From Ruminococcus sp. (lineage in GTDB: Bacteria > Bacillota > Clostridia > Lachnospirales > Lachnospiraceae): a stretch of 64,000 nt of DNA. The DNA lies in contig JACERV010000002.1 of the NCBI GenBank assembly GCA_013911065.1, forward strand, positions 1 through 64,000, written 5' to 3'. Positions within the stretch are counted from its first letter, which is position 1. Every line of letters begins with the position of its first letter. The translations under genes were made by a program, and so were the position numbers. Below, piece by piece: positions 7,867-16,367 of this stretch. Below the pieces are notes generated by a model. The model made no database searches. It was not told the origin of the DNA and worked only from the letters and a program-made list of their open reading frames with translations.

Positions 7867-10491
7867 TTACACTACCTCGGCTATCGGCTTATTAATTATA
7901 TTGACAGGTATGGTTATCGGCTCCTCAAGCAAGGTTATACTCTCCAACTCTAATGTCTTCGATAAGGTTTCAATATTTTCATAGACACCCTCAAGTATAC
8001 TACCTTTTGGCGGCATATGACCGCTGAGCTTGTCCGTTATTGCTCTGCCTATCAGAGATAATATTTCTTTGCGTTGTCTTCTGACTATACGACAGGCTTC
8101 AAAATAACCTTTCGAATCACTGAGCAGATAAGAATCACCGGTAAGTTTAGCAATTCCCTCCATGGTCTTTTCATCACGAGGACCTACAATATGACTTTCT
8201 TCTATTAACCAATGTCGTATAGCTACTTCTTGCAAAGAACATCCGAACTCACTTAACCCTTTGGCAATATCTCTATATGAAAGTCCATTAATATTTTTAT
8301 ATTCTCGCAATATTTCTTTCCAATAAAATGCCTTTTCTGTAGCATCAAGCACTTCATTACTAAATTTTCCTGATTGCTGTAGAATTTCATAAATATAATC
8401 CACCATATTCCGGGTATAGTCATCGCGCTTTGCAAATACAAGAAGATCGCCTGATACGAGTTTGTCTGCATCGGTTTCGACAACTTCCCCGCGTACATTA
8501 TCAAAGACAAGTGCATCATAGTATTTAGAAAACAATATTTGTTCCCCACTCGTGAATAGTCCCACCGCACACACTTCAGAAGTAGGCACATTCCCGGCAG
8601 TATTGGAAATTCTCTTCATAAACTTTTCAACATCGAAGATGCCAACACTTTCAATATATTTTTCCAAATCCACAGTGTCAGCAATAAATACATCCAATTC
8701 TTCATACTTATTATATTCGTCTGATACCTCTATATTTTCATCAGAAATATCTTCTTCTGCAATACCGATTCTTGCATTCAATTTCTTTTCGGAGCTCACA
8801 AATTTTCGCTTTTTATGTATGAACAAATGCGTTTCACATTCATAAAGAAAGACCAGAATATCCTCAGCAGACTTGCAATTCAATGGTTCAAACCGCTTTC
8901 CTTGAAAATCACCAATGACAATCACTTCATCGAAATCACCGGTATTCTCAAAGCGATTTGCAGTGACAATGGTTATATTATGAGTATTAATCCAATTGTC
9001 TGCGGCAAGAATATCAATATAATACGCTTTCGGTACAACAATCACAATTCTTCGGTTATCGGAGCTCTTCACATGTCCTGCCAAAGTATCTCGTTTCGGA
9101 CAATGCACATACAAAGATTTATAAAGACTTTCCAATCTATCTGCCACATATGCACAGGTGTACTCCACTGCTCCTGCAAATTCAGACCATTCCCATAATT
9201 CACGAATCCTTAAAGCCGGAGAAACCACTCCGATATTCAACGTTCCGGCACTGATAAATTCTTCCAATACCTGCAACGGGAAAACCGCTGTTGTAAAGAG
9301 ATTCAGTAGTGAATGGGCAGAAATGATAAAATCGTTCTTCTTTTCGCTGCTCCATTCGGATTTTTTAATGATATATAAAGCTTCTCGAATCTGCTTCAAT
9401 TCATCCCATGTTAAACCGCCGTCAACGTTAACAACAGCAACATTATTGTTCACTATGTTCGTAATCTGCCTATCAAGTGCGGAGGTAAGTGAATTTATTT
9501 CTTTCGGCGGCAAAGAATTTTGCAAGAGATATTCCTTGGTGCAGGCAAACACATCTGTAGTTTCTTCATTATTGACAATATTATATGCACTTTCAGATTC
9601 TATACCGGCAGCAATATGGATAAAATCCAAAGATTTTCTGCCGAGCAAATCTGTCAATTCCGAAACACCTTTGGACAATGCATTCTCTCCGATAACCATC
9701 AATCCGACAACCTTGTTTCCGCGTTTATCGAGAACCAAGTCCCGGGCAGTGGAAATCTTACCGGTGACTTTTAAAACAGGTTCTGCTTTGTTCGGATTAT
9801 TACCGAATTGATATTCTTCACCACTGTCGGTATAATATGCAGCCGTAACAATATCAAGTAGCTCTATTCTTTTATCTTCGTCATATACGATTTCCAATCC
9901 TTTTGAGATACGGTCAAACACAGCACGTTCCGTAACGATAACAGTTGACACACCTGTAATACTCGGAACCTCGGATTGAGAAATATTAAATACCATGGAA
10001 ATAAAATTAGAACGGTTGGAATTTGCACTTCTTATTCCTCGGCCGTCCGTTAACTCCGAAGTACCATAATACGGCTTTATTAGATTCTTATTAATATCAT
10101 ATGGAATCCACCTGGTTGATTTTCCATTTTTACCTCTACCATCCTGCTCCATGCATAAACATTTTTTATTATTACAATATTCGACTCCACGCCAACGATA
10201 TCGCTCATTTTTATACATAACCATGTCGCCTATATTCAAGGAATTAATTATTTCTTCCGGTGTGGTCACATCCATTGAAAGGCAACCAAGCGAGGCGATA
10301 ATAAAAGAAATAATATCAAAGCATACAGAACCTGTGTGCAAAGCAACGCTAACAGAGCACTCTCCGCCAGACAATGTAGATACAAAAAATTCAGCATACT
10401 TCTTAATGATTCGTTCTTTTGAAATGAGCGAACCTTCAAAATATATATCACATCTATCCGTCAGATGAGTAAATGCATTTGCATTTGCCAC
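7867..10491 (-). CDS. drmE: DISARM class 2 protein DrmE
   Basis: An 874-residue protein located between the methyltransferase and drmA, the position of DrmE in class 2 DISARM. I see no confident catalytic motif. Visible features are an N-terminal alpha/beta region, a CNNKKCLC cysteine pair near residue 107 and a mostly helical C-terminal part. The class marker role is known, but its biochemical function is not. The start is GTG (followed by repeated GCA-AAT codons), chosen because an AGGAGGTGA ribosome site lies eight bases upstream. There are 43 bases between it and drmA and 21 between the methyltransferase and it, consistent with one transcript. Confidence 0.75.
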   Translation of the reverse strand: MANANAFTHLTDRCDIYFEGSLISKERIIKKYAEFFVSTLSGGECSVSVALHTGSVCFDIISFIIASLGCLSMDVTTPEEIINSLNIGDMVMYKNERYRWRGVEYCNNKKCLCMEQDGRGKNGKSTRWIPYDINKNLIKPYYGTSELTDGRGIRSANSNRSNFISMVFNISQSEVPSITGVSTVIVTERAVFDRISKGLEIVYDEDKRIELLDIVTAAYYTDSGEEYQFGNNPNKAEPVLKVTGKISTARDLVLDKRGNKVVGLMVIGENALSKGVSELTDLLGRKSLDFIHIAAGIESESAYNIVNNEETTDVFACTKEYLLQNSLPPKEINSLTSALDRQITNIVNNNVAVVNVDGGLTWDELKQIREALYIIKKSEWSSEKKNDFIISAHSLLNLFTTAVFPLQVLEEFISAGTLNIGVVSPALRIRELWEWSEFAGAVEYTCAYVADRLESLYKSLYVHCPKRDTLAGHVKSSDNRRIVIVVPKAYYIDILAADNWINTHNITIVTANRFENTGDFDEVIVIGDFQGKRFEPLNCKSAEDILVFLYECETHLFIHKKRKFVSSEKKLNARIGIAEEDISDENIEVSDEYNKYEELDVFIADTVDLEKYIESVGIFDVEKFMKRISNTAGNVPTSEVCAVGLFTSGEQILFSKYYDALVFDNVRGEVVETDADKLVSGDLLVFAKRDDYTRNMVDYIYEILQQSGKFSNEVLDATEKAFYWKEILREYKNINGLSYRDIAKGLSEFGCSLQEVAIRHWLIEESHIVGPRDEKTMEGIAKLTGDSYLLSDSKGYFEACRIVRRQRKEILSLIGRAITDKLSGHMPPKGSILEGVYENIETLSKTLELESITLLEEPITIPVNIINKPIAEVV

Positions 10492-10512
10492 AATGAAGTC
10501 ACCTCCTTATCT

Positions 10513-12054
10513 TTAGTTATCCGCCGCCAGAATCTCCAGACAACGCTTCACAAACCGAGCCATCTCCTCAATAGCGGGTATAGTTACCGAATTTCCAAAT
10601 TGCTTATATCTCTGGACATTCGGCACCTGCTTCGGGAACGAAAAGGTATCTTCACCTTGCTCATTGATAAAGGCATAATTGACAAAGCCTTGCAACTTTC
10701 CCCATTCCGTCGGGGTCATCATCCTAATACCTTTATCATTCAATGGGGTTTTCTTTCCTTTGACCTCTGTTCCGGCAATCCCATCACGTGGATCATATAT
10801 AAGATTGCGCTCTCGCCCGGAACCACCTGTTGCAAGTAGGGTGTTAGCTATCGGGTTTTGAATACCCGGTTCGTTGACTATCCTGTATCCGAAACCATAA
10901 CCTCGCTTTTCCTGCTTCTCACGGTGTTTAACCAGTGTCTCAAAATATCCGGATGCCATATAATACTTTGCATCAACATTACGCTCCAAAACATCATTAA
11001 GGTCAGAGTATAGCTTTTGATCACGGTCTTTCGGTAATTCAAGAGGCAAAAGAAAAAGACGTTCCTGGGAATACCGTTCTCTGTCAAAACCGATTATATA
11101 TGTCCTGGGGCGATTCTGAGGAACTCCAAAATCACGGGAGTTTCTTATAAAACACTTGGAATTATAATACAACTCTCCATCCTCCAATTGTTCAACACCT
11201 ATAATCTTATATTTCAGTTCTGTTTCAAGAACGTCAAGGATACGTCGAAATGTTGCACCCTTATCACGCGTCACCAAATGATCTACATTTTCTAAAAAGA
11301 AAGCACATGGACGAGTTCTCTTAATAATATCTGCAATATGAAAAAATATCTGACCTTTCTCTTCATTTTCAAAACCTTCACCAAGACCGACCCGGCTAAA
11401 TGTTTGACACGGAAATCCTGCAAGAAGAATATCATATGGGGTTTGTTCTACTATATTTTTAAACGCTTCGCTCGTAAGATCATTCTCAGGATTTTCTCCA
11501 AACAAATGCTCATACGTCATACATGCCCATTTATCAACCTCAGCTGACAAGACATTGGTAAAATCACCGACGCGTTCAAAACCACGGCGAATTCCTCCAA
11601 TTCCGGCACAAAGGTCAATGGTTCGATATGGTTGTTGAGGATATATTCGCAAATGTTGTTCTATTACATCAACGCAACCTGCAGTATCCTTTTTAATCAT
11701 TTTACCCCAGAATCTCAATACCGTCCATCCTTGCGATTGCAAAGACTCGGTGACCGTTTTATCCCTTTCCATATTTTTTTCGATTTTAGGTATCCAGAAA
11801 TCTTGATTGCTCTTAATCTCTTTTTGTGCGTTTTCCCAATCAAATCCATGCCAGAATTCGCTATCGCAAAATACAGCTATCTTTCTGGCACGAAAAACTA
11901 TATCTGGTTTTCCTATAAGTGTTTTATCGTTTCTGGTATAAGTTTGAATACCACGAAGCTTAAGCTCGGCACAGAGAGCATTCTCAAGTGCCGTATCTTT
12001 ATTGCGTACACGACTCATATTATAACTGATTTGCTCTTTTGTTTTTCGAGCCAC
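10513..12054 (-). CDS. drmMII: Vsr endonuclease fused to C5-cytosine DNA methyltransferase (DISARM DrmMII type)
   Basis: A 513-residue two-domain fusion. Residues 1-135 match very-short-patch-repair endonuclease: MSRVRNKDTALE, the GKPDIVF segment with catalytic-type Asp51, FWHG with His69, and FWIPKIEKNMERD. Residues 143-513 are a complete C5 methyltransferase: motif I DLCAGIGGIRRGFE, motif IV GFPCQTFSR with the catalytic Cys216, motif VI FLENVDHL, motif VIII QNRPRTYIIGF and motif X FGNSVTIPAIEE. The methyltransferase would mark host DNA so that DISARM ignores it. The Vsr part would nick T:G mismatches created by deamination of 5-methylcytosine. Vsr is usually a separate gene. The start is GTG with an AGGTGA ribosome site. 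The recognition sequence cannot be read from the protein. Confidence 0.9.
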   Translation of the reverse strand: MARKTKEQISYNMSRVRNKDTALENALCAELKLRGIQTYTRNDKTLIGKPDIVFRARKIAVFCDSEFWHGFDWENAQKEIKSNQDFWIPKIEKNMERDKTVTESLQSQGWTVLRFWGKMIKKDTAGCVDVIEQHLRIYPQQPYRTIDLCAGIGGIRRGFERVGDFTNVLSAEVDKWACMTYEHLFGENPENDLTSEAFKNIVEQTPYDILLAGFPCQTFSRVGLGEGFENEEKGQIFFHIADIIKRTRPCAFFLENVDHLVTRDKGATFRRILDVLETELKYKIIGVEQLEDGELYYNSKCFIRNSRDFGVPQNRPRTYIIGFDRERYSQERLFLLPLELPKDRDQKLYSDLNDVLERNVDAKYYMASGYFETLVKHREKQEKRGYGFGYRIVNEPGIQNPIANTLLATGGSGRERNLIYDPRDGIAGTEVKGKKTPLNDKGIRMMTPTEWGKLQGFVNYAFINEQGEDTFSFPKQVPNVQRYKQFGNSVTIPAIEEMARFVKRCLEILAADN

Positions 12055-12087
12055 AAATAATCACCTACTTCCATAAACGTCTTATAT

Positions 12088-12288
12088 TCAATCAATTTCA
12101 TTCTCGGCAGCTCCGCCGGAACGAAACCATACGTCGATTTCACTGATTTTAAATTTCCACAATCGCCCGGCTTTCACAGCAGGCATCTCTTTTGTTTCGA
12201 TCCATTTCATAATGGTATGTCTCTTGACCCCTAAATGCTCACATACCTCTTGAAGTGACACCCATCGCTCAACACCGTTTTCGGACAT
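12088..12288 (-). CDS. Small helix-turn-helix protein (excisionase/MerR-like DNA-binding domain)
   Basis: A 66-residue protein that is essentially one DNA-binding domain: WVSLQEVCEHLGVKRHTIMKWIETKEMPAVKAGRLWKF followed by a wing and DVW. This is the HTH_17/excisionase pattern. It is the first gene of the DISARM-like operon, 33 bases ahead of the methyltransferase, with a sigma-A promoter directly upstream. Likely roles are autoregulation of the operon or excision of a mobile element. No integrase is visible in the island, so I favour regulation. Confidence 0.75.
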   Translation of the reverse strand: MSENGVERWVSLQEVCEHLGVKRHTIMKWIETKEMPAVKAGRLWKFKISEIDVWFRSGGAAENEID

Positions 12289-12317
12289 ATTTGCCCCCTC
12301 ATTTAATCATTTTTATC

Positions 12318-12346
12318 ATTGTACCAAACCATTAAGAACATTGCAA
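12318..12346 (-). promoter_or_regulatory. Promoter of the DISARM-like operon
   Basis: On the minus strand the elements TTGCAA (12346-12341) and TACAAT (12323-12318) are separated by exactly 17 bases, a good sigma-A match. The -10 lies about 30 bases upstream of the HTH gene start. Nothing comparable is seen between the later genes. Confidence 0.65.
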
Positions 12347-12354
12347 TTCTATAT

Positions 12355-12374
12355 AGGTTGTTTTAGGTTGTTTT
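12355..12374. repeat. Perfect 10-bp tandem repeat upstream of the DISARM promoter
   Basis: AGGTTGTTTT occurs twice head to tail, nine bases upstream of the -35 element. The 10-base period places both copies on the same face of the helix, as expected for a regulator site. The HTH protein encoded next to it is the obvious candidate ligand, by inference only. Confidence 0.5.
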
Positions 12375-12500
12375 TTGTAGATTTATTGCAATTTGTTTGC
12401 CTTGAGAATGTATATTTGCTACATATTCCTTCACCTTCACATACAAATTATGTCCAGCTACTTTTAAAGGATACAATAACCTGTTAGTATTTGAATACGA

Positions 12501-12526
12501 AAAGAAAAACCGTCCTTATGGACGGC
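12501..12526 (-). terminator. Rho-independent terminator upstream of the DISARM promoter
   Basis: The stem CCGTCC-ATAA-GGACGG is followed on the minus strand by TTTTTCTTTT. It would stop leftward transcripts arriving from the caspase/HEPN module before they enter the DISARM-like operon, insulating the two modules. Confidence 0.7.
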
Positions 12527-12905
12527 TCAAATCTTATCTGGAATAGTAAACACATTTCAAAACACGGTACTTTTAACTTATACCTGTAGCAAAACATTCA
12601 AGACATTCCCAATCTACCTATAGGCCATTTCCTACAGAAAATGAATGCTTGCTTTATCATCATAAAAGTAGTTCTCGCACATTTAGAGTTTCACAACTTC
12701 TTTCGAAGTGGTGCCGTGATAAACAATATATCAATTATACAGATTACTATTCTAAATAGTATATTGGCATCAAAATCCTCTTGCATATTCGTTTTTTCAA
12801 TATTAACTGTAATCACCAGAGCAAAGCATTGAAAACACACTGATTTATGTTGATGCCTATAGTTTGATGTGAAATGAACAGCGTTACTCTTCATTTTTAT
12901 TTGAT
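12527..12905. other. Non-coding A+T-rich spacer, nothing recognised
   Basis: Short open frames on both strands in this stretch have no ribosome sites, no family motifs and composition like the surrounding spacer. I see no RNA gene. It is probably a scar between two inserted modules. Confidence 0.4.
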
Positions 12906-12910
12906 TAACC

Positions 12911-13060
12911 TTTACCCCAGAGGTAAACACTTCTAAATATCTTCTTTAGTAAGCTTATAACACAGAAACATTTTATACTTAAAACAGCCTCCCCCCTAAA
13001 ATCAAGCTTTCCGTTCCAGCAACACCTCGGTCTCAACATGCGGTGAAACGGAAGTTTGAT
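12911..13060 (-). repeat. Diverged second copy of the rlmD 3' end (att-like remnant)
   Basis: At 13002-13060 the minus strand reads HVETEVLLERKA then a stop, matching the C-terminus of the intact rlmD gene (HVETVVLLERKAQ). About 75 bases beyond lies the palindrome TTTACCCCAGAGGTAAA (12911-12927), also found downstream of intact rlmD. The remnant lacks the rest of the gene. It and the copy at 16368-16519 are in the same orientation and bracket the caspase module, as expected for an element that integrated at the 3' end of rlmD and restored it. Confidence 0.6.
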
Positions 13061-13132
13061 ACTACATGGCGAAAATCTTCCTTTTGTCAAAAGGTATTAT
13101 GATTTTTCCCACTGCCACTAATACTTTGATTA

Positions 13133-14350
13133 CTAATAATAATCGTAATAGGAGCGCATCTCTACTTCATAATCTGCAATTTGATCCAACATTGAATCAC
13201 AACCATCTAAAAAATTCACTATGGCTCTCATATATTCAAACACATTTTTTATATCAATTTTCTTATCATTAAGACGATATTCCAAACTGTATGATGTTGG
13301 ATATCTGAAGCAATCTCCATTTTTATCAATTGTATCCAGTTCTATTAATTCTGCCTCTACAATATCAATAACTTGCAAATCTCCACTTCTTTTATCTGCA
13401 TAAAATTGAATCATAGGCTTTACATTTTTCCATAAATCTTTCTTTATTAAATGACTTCTTCTTTTTGAATAAAATATATGTCTTGGAACACCATTTTTAA
13501 TACTTATATAAAAAAGCCTTTTTAGGCATAATTCAATTGAATTTCTTAGCAGAAAAATTAAGGGGTATATTTTTTCTTCATAAGTCATACTACAACACTG
13601 ATAAAATAGGAAATCAGCCACATCAGTGTATCCCCTAATCTTAGTATGAAAACCATTATCAGATAGTGGTTCCCATAAATAGCAATTTCCAATGCCATGA
13701 TTAGCCAATATCAGAAATTCTGTTTTATAACTTATTTCGAACTTTCTGCCAGAATCATATGTCCCGCAATTAATACACTTTTTAACTATTGAAAATGCCT
13801 GTATCAAATTATTTGCCGTCTCAACATTATTTAAAAATTTATCTCGGTATTGTGCTAAAAAATCATCTTCAAAAGGAAACCTAAACATATCTGATTTTTC
13901 ATCAGCTAATTCAACTGATGTCAAATATTTTCCCAACCAATTCTTTTCATCTTCTGTAATATAATCTTCATCGCTTCCTTTATATTGCAGAAAAAGTTTT
14001 ATCAAGTCATGACAACACTCTTTGAATACTAATTGCGTATTATATTTGTTTTTATTCACTCTATAAATCAATGCTTTTAATCCTAGTTCAATACTCTGAC
14101 GAATAAAGAATATTCCCGGTAAAAACCACATATCTGACTTGACATTATTATGGCCACTTTCAATAACTTCTTTAAATATTAAATAGCCACTCTGAGCATA
14201 TATATCAGCTAATTTCACATAATCCTCAAACGGCTTTTTACTCCATTTTATATTAAATGTATAGTCTTCGTTTTGTATATCCCATAGGCTTTGACTTTTC
14301 TTCGGCCATAGCCATTCTGCTGAATCCAATAAATCATCTCCTCCCATCAC
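13133..14350 (-). CDS. Protein with duplicated HEPN-like domain
   Basis: A protein of about 400 residues built from two similar halves. Half 1 (about 45-190) contains FIRQSIELGLKALIYR, CCHDLIKLF and SDMFRFPFEDDF. Half 2 (about 235-385) contains LLRNSIELCLKRLFYI, RRSHLIKK and GDCFRYPTSYSL. The RxSIELxLKxL..H.L pattern resembles the HEPN fold. The RNase-type Rx4-6H motif is not present in its canonical form, so ribonuclease activity is not supported. The two halves are joined by a segment with CINCGTYD. It is probably co-transcribed with the caspase gene 27 bases upstream. The start is uncertain: GTG/ATG at 14350/14347, or TTG at 14329, which has the better-placed GGAGGAG ribosome site. Function unknown; I infer a defence role from context. 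Confidence 0.65.
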   Translation of the reverse strand: MMGGDDLLDSAEWLWPKKSQSLWDIQNEDYTFNIKWSKKPFEDYVKLADIYAQSGYLIFKEVIESGHNNVKSDMWFLPGIFFIRQSIELGLKALIYRVNKNKYNTQLVFKECCHDLIKLFLQYKGSDEDYITEDEKNWLGKYLTSVELADEKSDMFRFPFEDDFLAQYRDKFLNNVETANNLIQAFSIVKKCINCGTYDSGRKFEISYKTEFLILANHGIGNCYLWEPLSDNGFHTKIRGYTDVADFLFYQCCSMTYEEKIYPLIFLLRNSIELCLKRLFYISIKNGVPRHIFYSKRRSHLIKKDLWKNVKPMIQFYADKRSGDLQVIDIVEAELIELDTIDKNGDCFRYPTSYSLEYRLNDKKIDIKNVFEYMRAIVNFLDGCDSMLDQIADYEVEMRSYYDYY

Positions 14351-14377
14351 ATTATATTTTAATTATTAATATGATTA

Positions 14378-15859
14378 TCAATTTGTATATTTTAATAATT
14401 GAAAATCTCTAGGTATTGTAATTTCACTAATATCCTCGTCAAAGTTCCCATCTGCAACATATGTAATATGCAATCCTCTCTGAGTAGCAACCGTCTTTTC
14501 TCTGAGGTGTTCGAAAAACAAATCCATATTTCCACCTCTTATGCCATACCAACTAATATCTTGATATAACTCAACTCCCTCTGAATTATACATTATATTG
14601 ATACCATCCAATAAAATCTTTTCCGGACAATACAACTCATAATCTACATATTCTTCGTGATACTCTTTAAAATAAACTTCTAAATCAAGAATCTTCCCCC
14701 CTGGTATATAAACCACTTTTTGAGAATACCCCTCCAATTTATTCACTATAAATTCTCTACAAGTACTGTAATCCACAGAAAGCAACTCTTGTAAAACTTC
14801 TTTATATTTATGTGTTTTAAAATTCCTTCGCAGTTTCCCTTTGCTATCAAAATAAATCTCATAAGCCATCCCATTTAATAGGTGGGATGCCACATCTTTA
14901 TTAAACTGCTTTAGATTGGTATGGAGTTCATCAAAAAAATTCGTTATATAAAATGCATTTATGGACGCTTGGTACAAATTTCTTCCTAAAACAAATAAGT
15001 CGTTGGAGTCTTCATTAATCAGTTCCTTTTTTAAACGAGTTATTTGTCCAATTATTGAATTCTGTATATTATAATTATATGATCTTGCCGCATTTATCCA
15101 ATCATAACATTTACTATCTGGCAAACACTCATAATCATAATCCGCTAATGCATAACGACTATATTTTTCATGTATAGCTCGCCTTTGCATTGGATTAAAT
15201 GTAAAACTTCCCATCAAGGACGTATGTTCCCATGTGATTTGAGTTCCTTTTGACATAATATATACTGTATTTCTAACTCTTTTAAATACTTCTTCAATAC
15301 TTATATGTGGTGTTGCAATATGTTGTAAAATCGCTGATGTGAAAAAGCCATGCTCATTTGCTTCTTTAGCTGCTTGTCCAGGAGAGGTTGCAAATGCAAT
15401 TATAGTTCCTTTTGGAGCGAATACTGGCGCAAACCCTTCTGTCATTCCTCTTCTTCCGCTAAATGTCCCTTGTCTACATGCATCAATTATTAGAATTTTT
15501 ATAGCTAGATTGCTATCTTCCATTATCTCAATAACATCATCAAGTGGGAACGAAGTATATTTAGTACTACTCTCATCTGCAAAGCTTGTATCAATTGTTG
15601 CAAGATAATTTCTTCCATCAAACTGAAAGCCATGGCCAGCAAAGAAAAATAGCCCAACTTCATAGTTTGACAAACTTCGTTTGAATTTTGCCATTTCTAT
15701 TCCCATGCCAGTATTATTGATATTATTTATAACCTCTACATCAAACTCCAATTCTTCAAGCTTTTTTGCTAAAGTATTAGCATCATTAACCGCACACCTT
15801 AATACTGCGTTGGTTGAATCGTAATTATCGTTTCCAACAAGCATCGCAACCTTTTTCAC
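14378..15859 (-). CDS. Caspase-like (peptidase C14 / metacaspase-type) protease
   Basis: A 493-residue protein. The first 215 residues form a caspase-fold domain: KKVAMLVGNDNYD strand, FFFAGHGFQFDGRNY with catalytic His76, KILIIDACRQGTF with catalytic Cys128, and FATSPGQAAKEA/GFFTSAILQHI typical of bacterial caspases. The remaining 280 residues are a helical then beta-rich region that I do not recognise, probably a sensor or partner-binding domain. Bacterial caspases act in defence and cell-suicide systems by cutting host or partner proteins on activation. Start GTG with GAGGTGAT seven bases upstream. It sits 25 bases after an Argonaute gene remnant and 27 before the HEPN-like gene, all on one strand, suggesting a former three-gene operon. 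Confidence 0.85.
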   Translation of the reverse strand: MKKVAMLVGNDNYDSTNAVLRCAVNDANTLAKKLEELEFDVEVINNINNTGMGIEMAKFKRSLSNYEVGLFFFAGHGFQFDGRNYLATIDTSFADESSTKYTSFPLDDVIEIMEDSNLAIKILIIDACRQGTFSGRRGMTEGFAPVFAPKGTIIAFATSPGQAAKEANEHGFFTSAILQHIATPHISIEEVFKRVRNTVYIMSKGTQITWEHTSLMGSFTFNPMQRRAIHEKYSRYALADYDYECLPDSKCYDWINAARSYNYNIQNSIIGQITRLKKELINEDSNDLFVLGRNLYQASINAFYITNFFDELHTNLKQFNKDVASHLLNGMAYEIYFDSKGKLRRNFKTHKYKEVLQELLSVDYSTCREFIVNKLEGYSQKVVYIPGGKILDLEVYFKEYHEEYVDYELYCPEKILLDGINIMYNSEGVELYQDISWYGIRGGNMDLFFEHLREKTVATQRGLHITYVADGNFDEDISEITIPRDFQLLKYTN

Positions 15860-15884
15860 TATTTATCACCTCAAAAAATTTTTA

Positions 15885-16172
15885 TTACATAAAATATCTA
15901 AAATCATACGGTCTATCATACATAACTACATCTTGCTTTGCTACCTTGGAAAGCATTTTTGCAAAATCTAAAGTTACAGGCAAAACTTTATAAAAACTAT
16001 CTCCACTATTCCAGTTCATTTTAGTCAGCATCATTATTTCATTTACTAATGTCGCACCATCAGATTTTCCCATAAATCTACGAACAAGCAATGGAGCAGG
16101 GATTCCACGGCCATTTTTATAATAGTTTCTATTTGCCCCTGCTAACTCTTCATTTTGAACTGAAACAACCAA
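15885..16172 (-). pseudogene. Argonaute (Piwi domain) C-terminal fragment
   Basis: About 95 residues match the end of a prokaryotic Argonaute Piwi domain: YYKNGRGIPAPLLVRRF, then VNEIMMLTKMNWNSGDSFYK and LPVTLDFAKMLSKVAK, corresponding to the family pattern G.P.PL.V...G....I..LTKMNWN....LPVT..YA. The frame is closed upstream by TGA three codons before the first TTG, and no ribosome site precedes that codon. The MID domain and the DEDX catalytic part of Piwi are gone. It is therefore a remnant, read in the same direction as the caspase gene and ending 25 bases before it. The family call rests on one conserved block and should be confirmed. Confidence 0.55.
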
Positions 16173-16271
16173 CTTTTTTCATAAAATCAACTATATCTCT
16201 TTAGGCCAAAAAATAGATAAAATGCAGCCTTTCATACAATCCATTATATCTTTAGGAAATGTAGCACCCAT
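16150..16271 (-). pseudogene. N-terminal remnant of a defence-type protein (possible effector-associated or AbiJ-NTD-like domain)
   Basis: An ATG, 12 bases after an AGGAGGT site, opens MGATFPKDIMDCMKGCILSI then FWPKEI and stops. Skipping one missing base restores VDFMKKVGCFSSK. The pattern of helices with ILSIFW..., charged residues and IVDFMKKVGC resembles short N-terminal adaptor domains of bacterial defence proteins, from memory of family patterns only. The frame then meets the Argonaute remnant in another frame, so an internal deletion probably joined a gene start to a gene end. Confidence 0.3.
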
Positions 16272-16367
16272 TGGAATCCAAAGACCTCCTTACTAAAAAT
16301 CCTCTTTTATTTATCCTTTGTGGAAAAGTATTCTCTTGCTAATATGCGTACTACCATGTTCAAAATA

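Noticed and set aside
12355-12374. Start of a CRISPR array
   Set aside because: Only two abutting 10-base copies with no spacers and no cas genes.
12641-12930. Short open frames on both strands in the spacer left of the caspase module
   Set aside because: No ribosome sites, no recognisable motif and overlapping opposite frames; consistent with A+T-rich non-coding DNA.
13133-14350. HEPN ribonuclease toxin with paired antitoxin
   Set aside because: No canonical Rx4-6H motif and no nucleotidyltransferase-type (MNT) antitoxin gene nearby.
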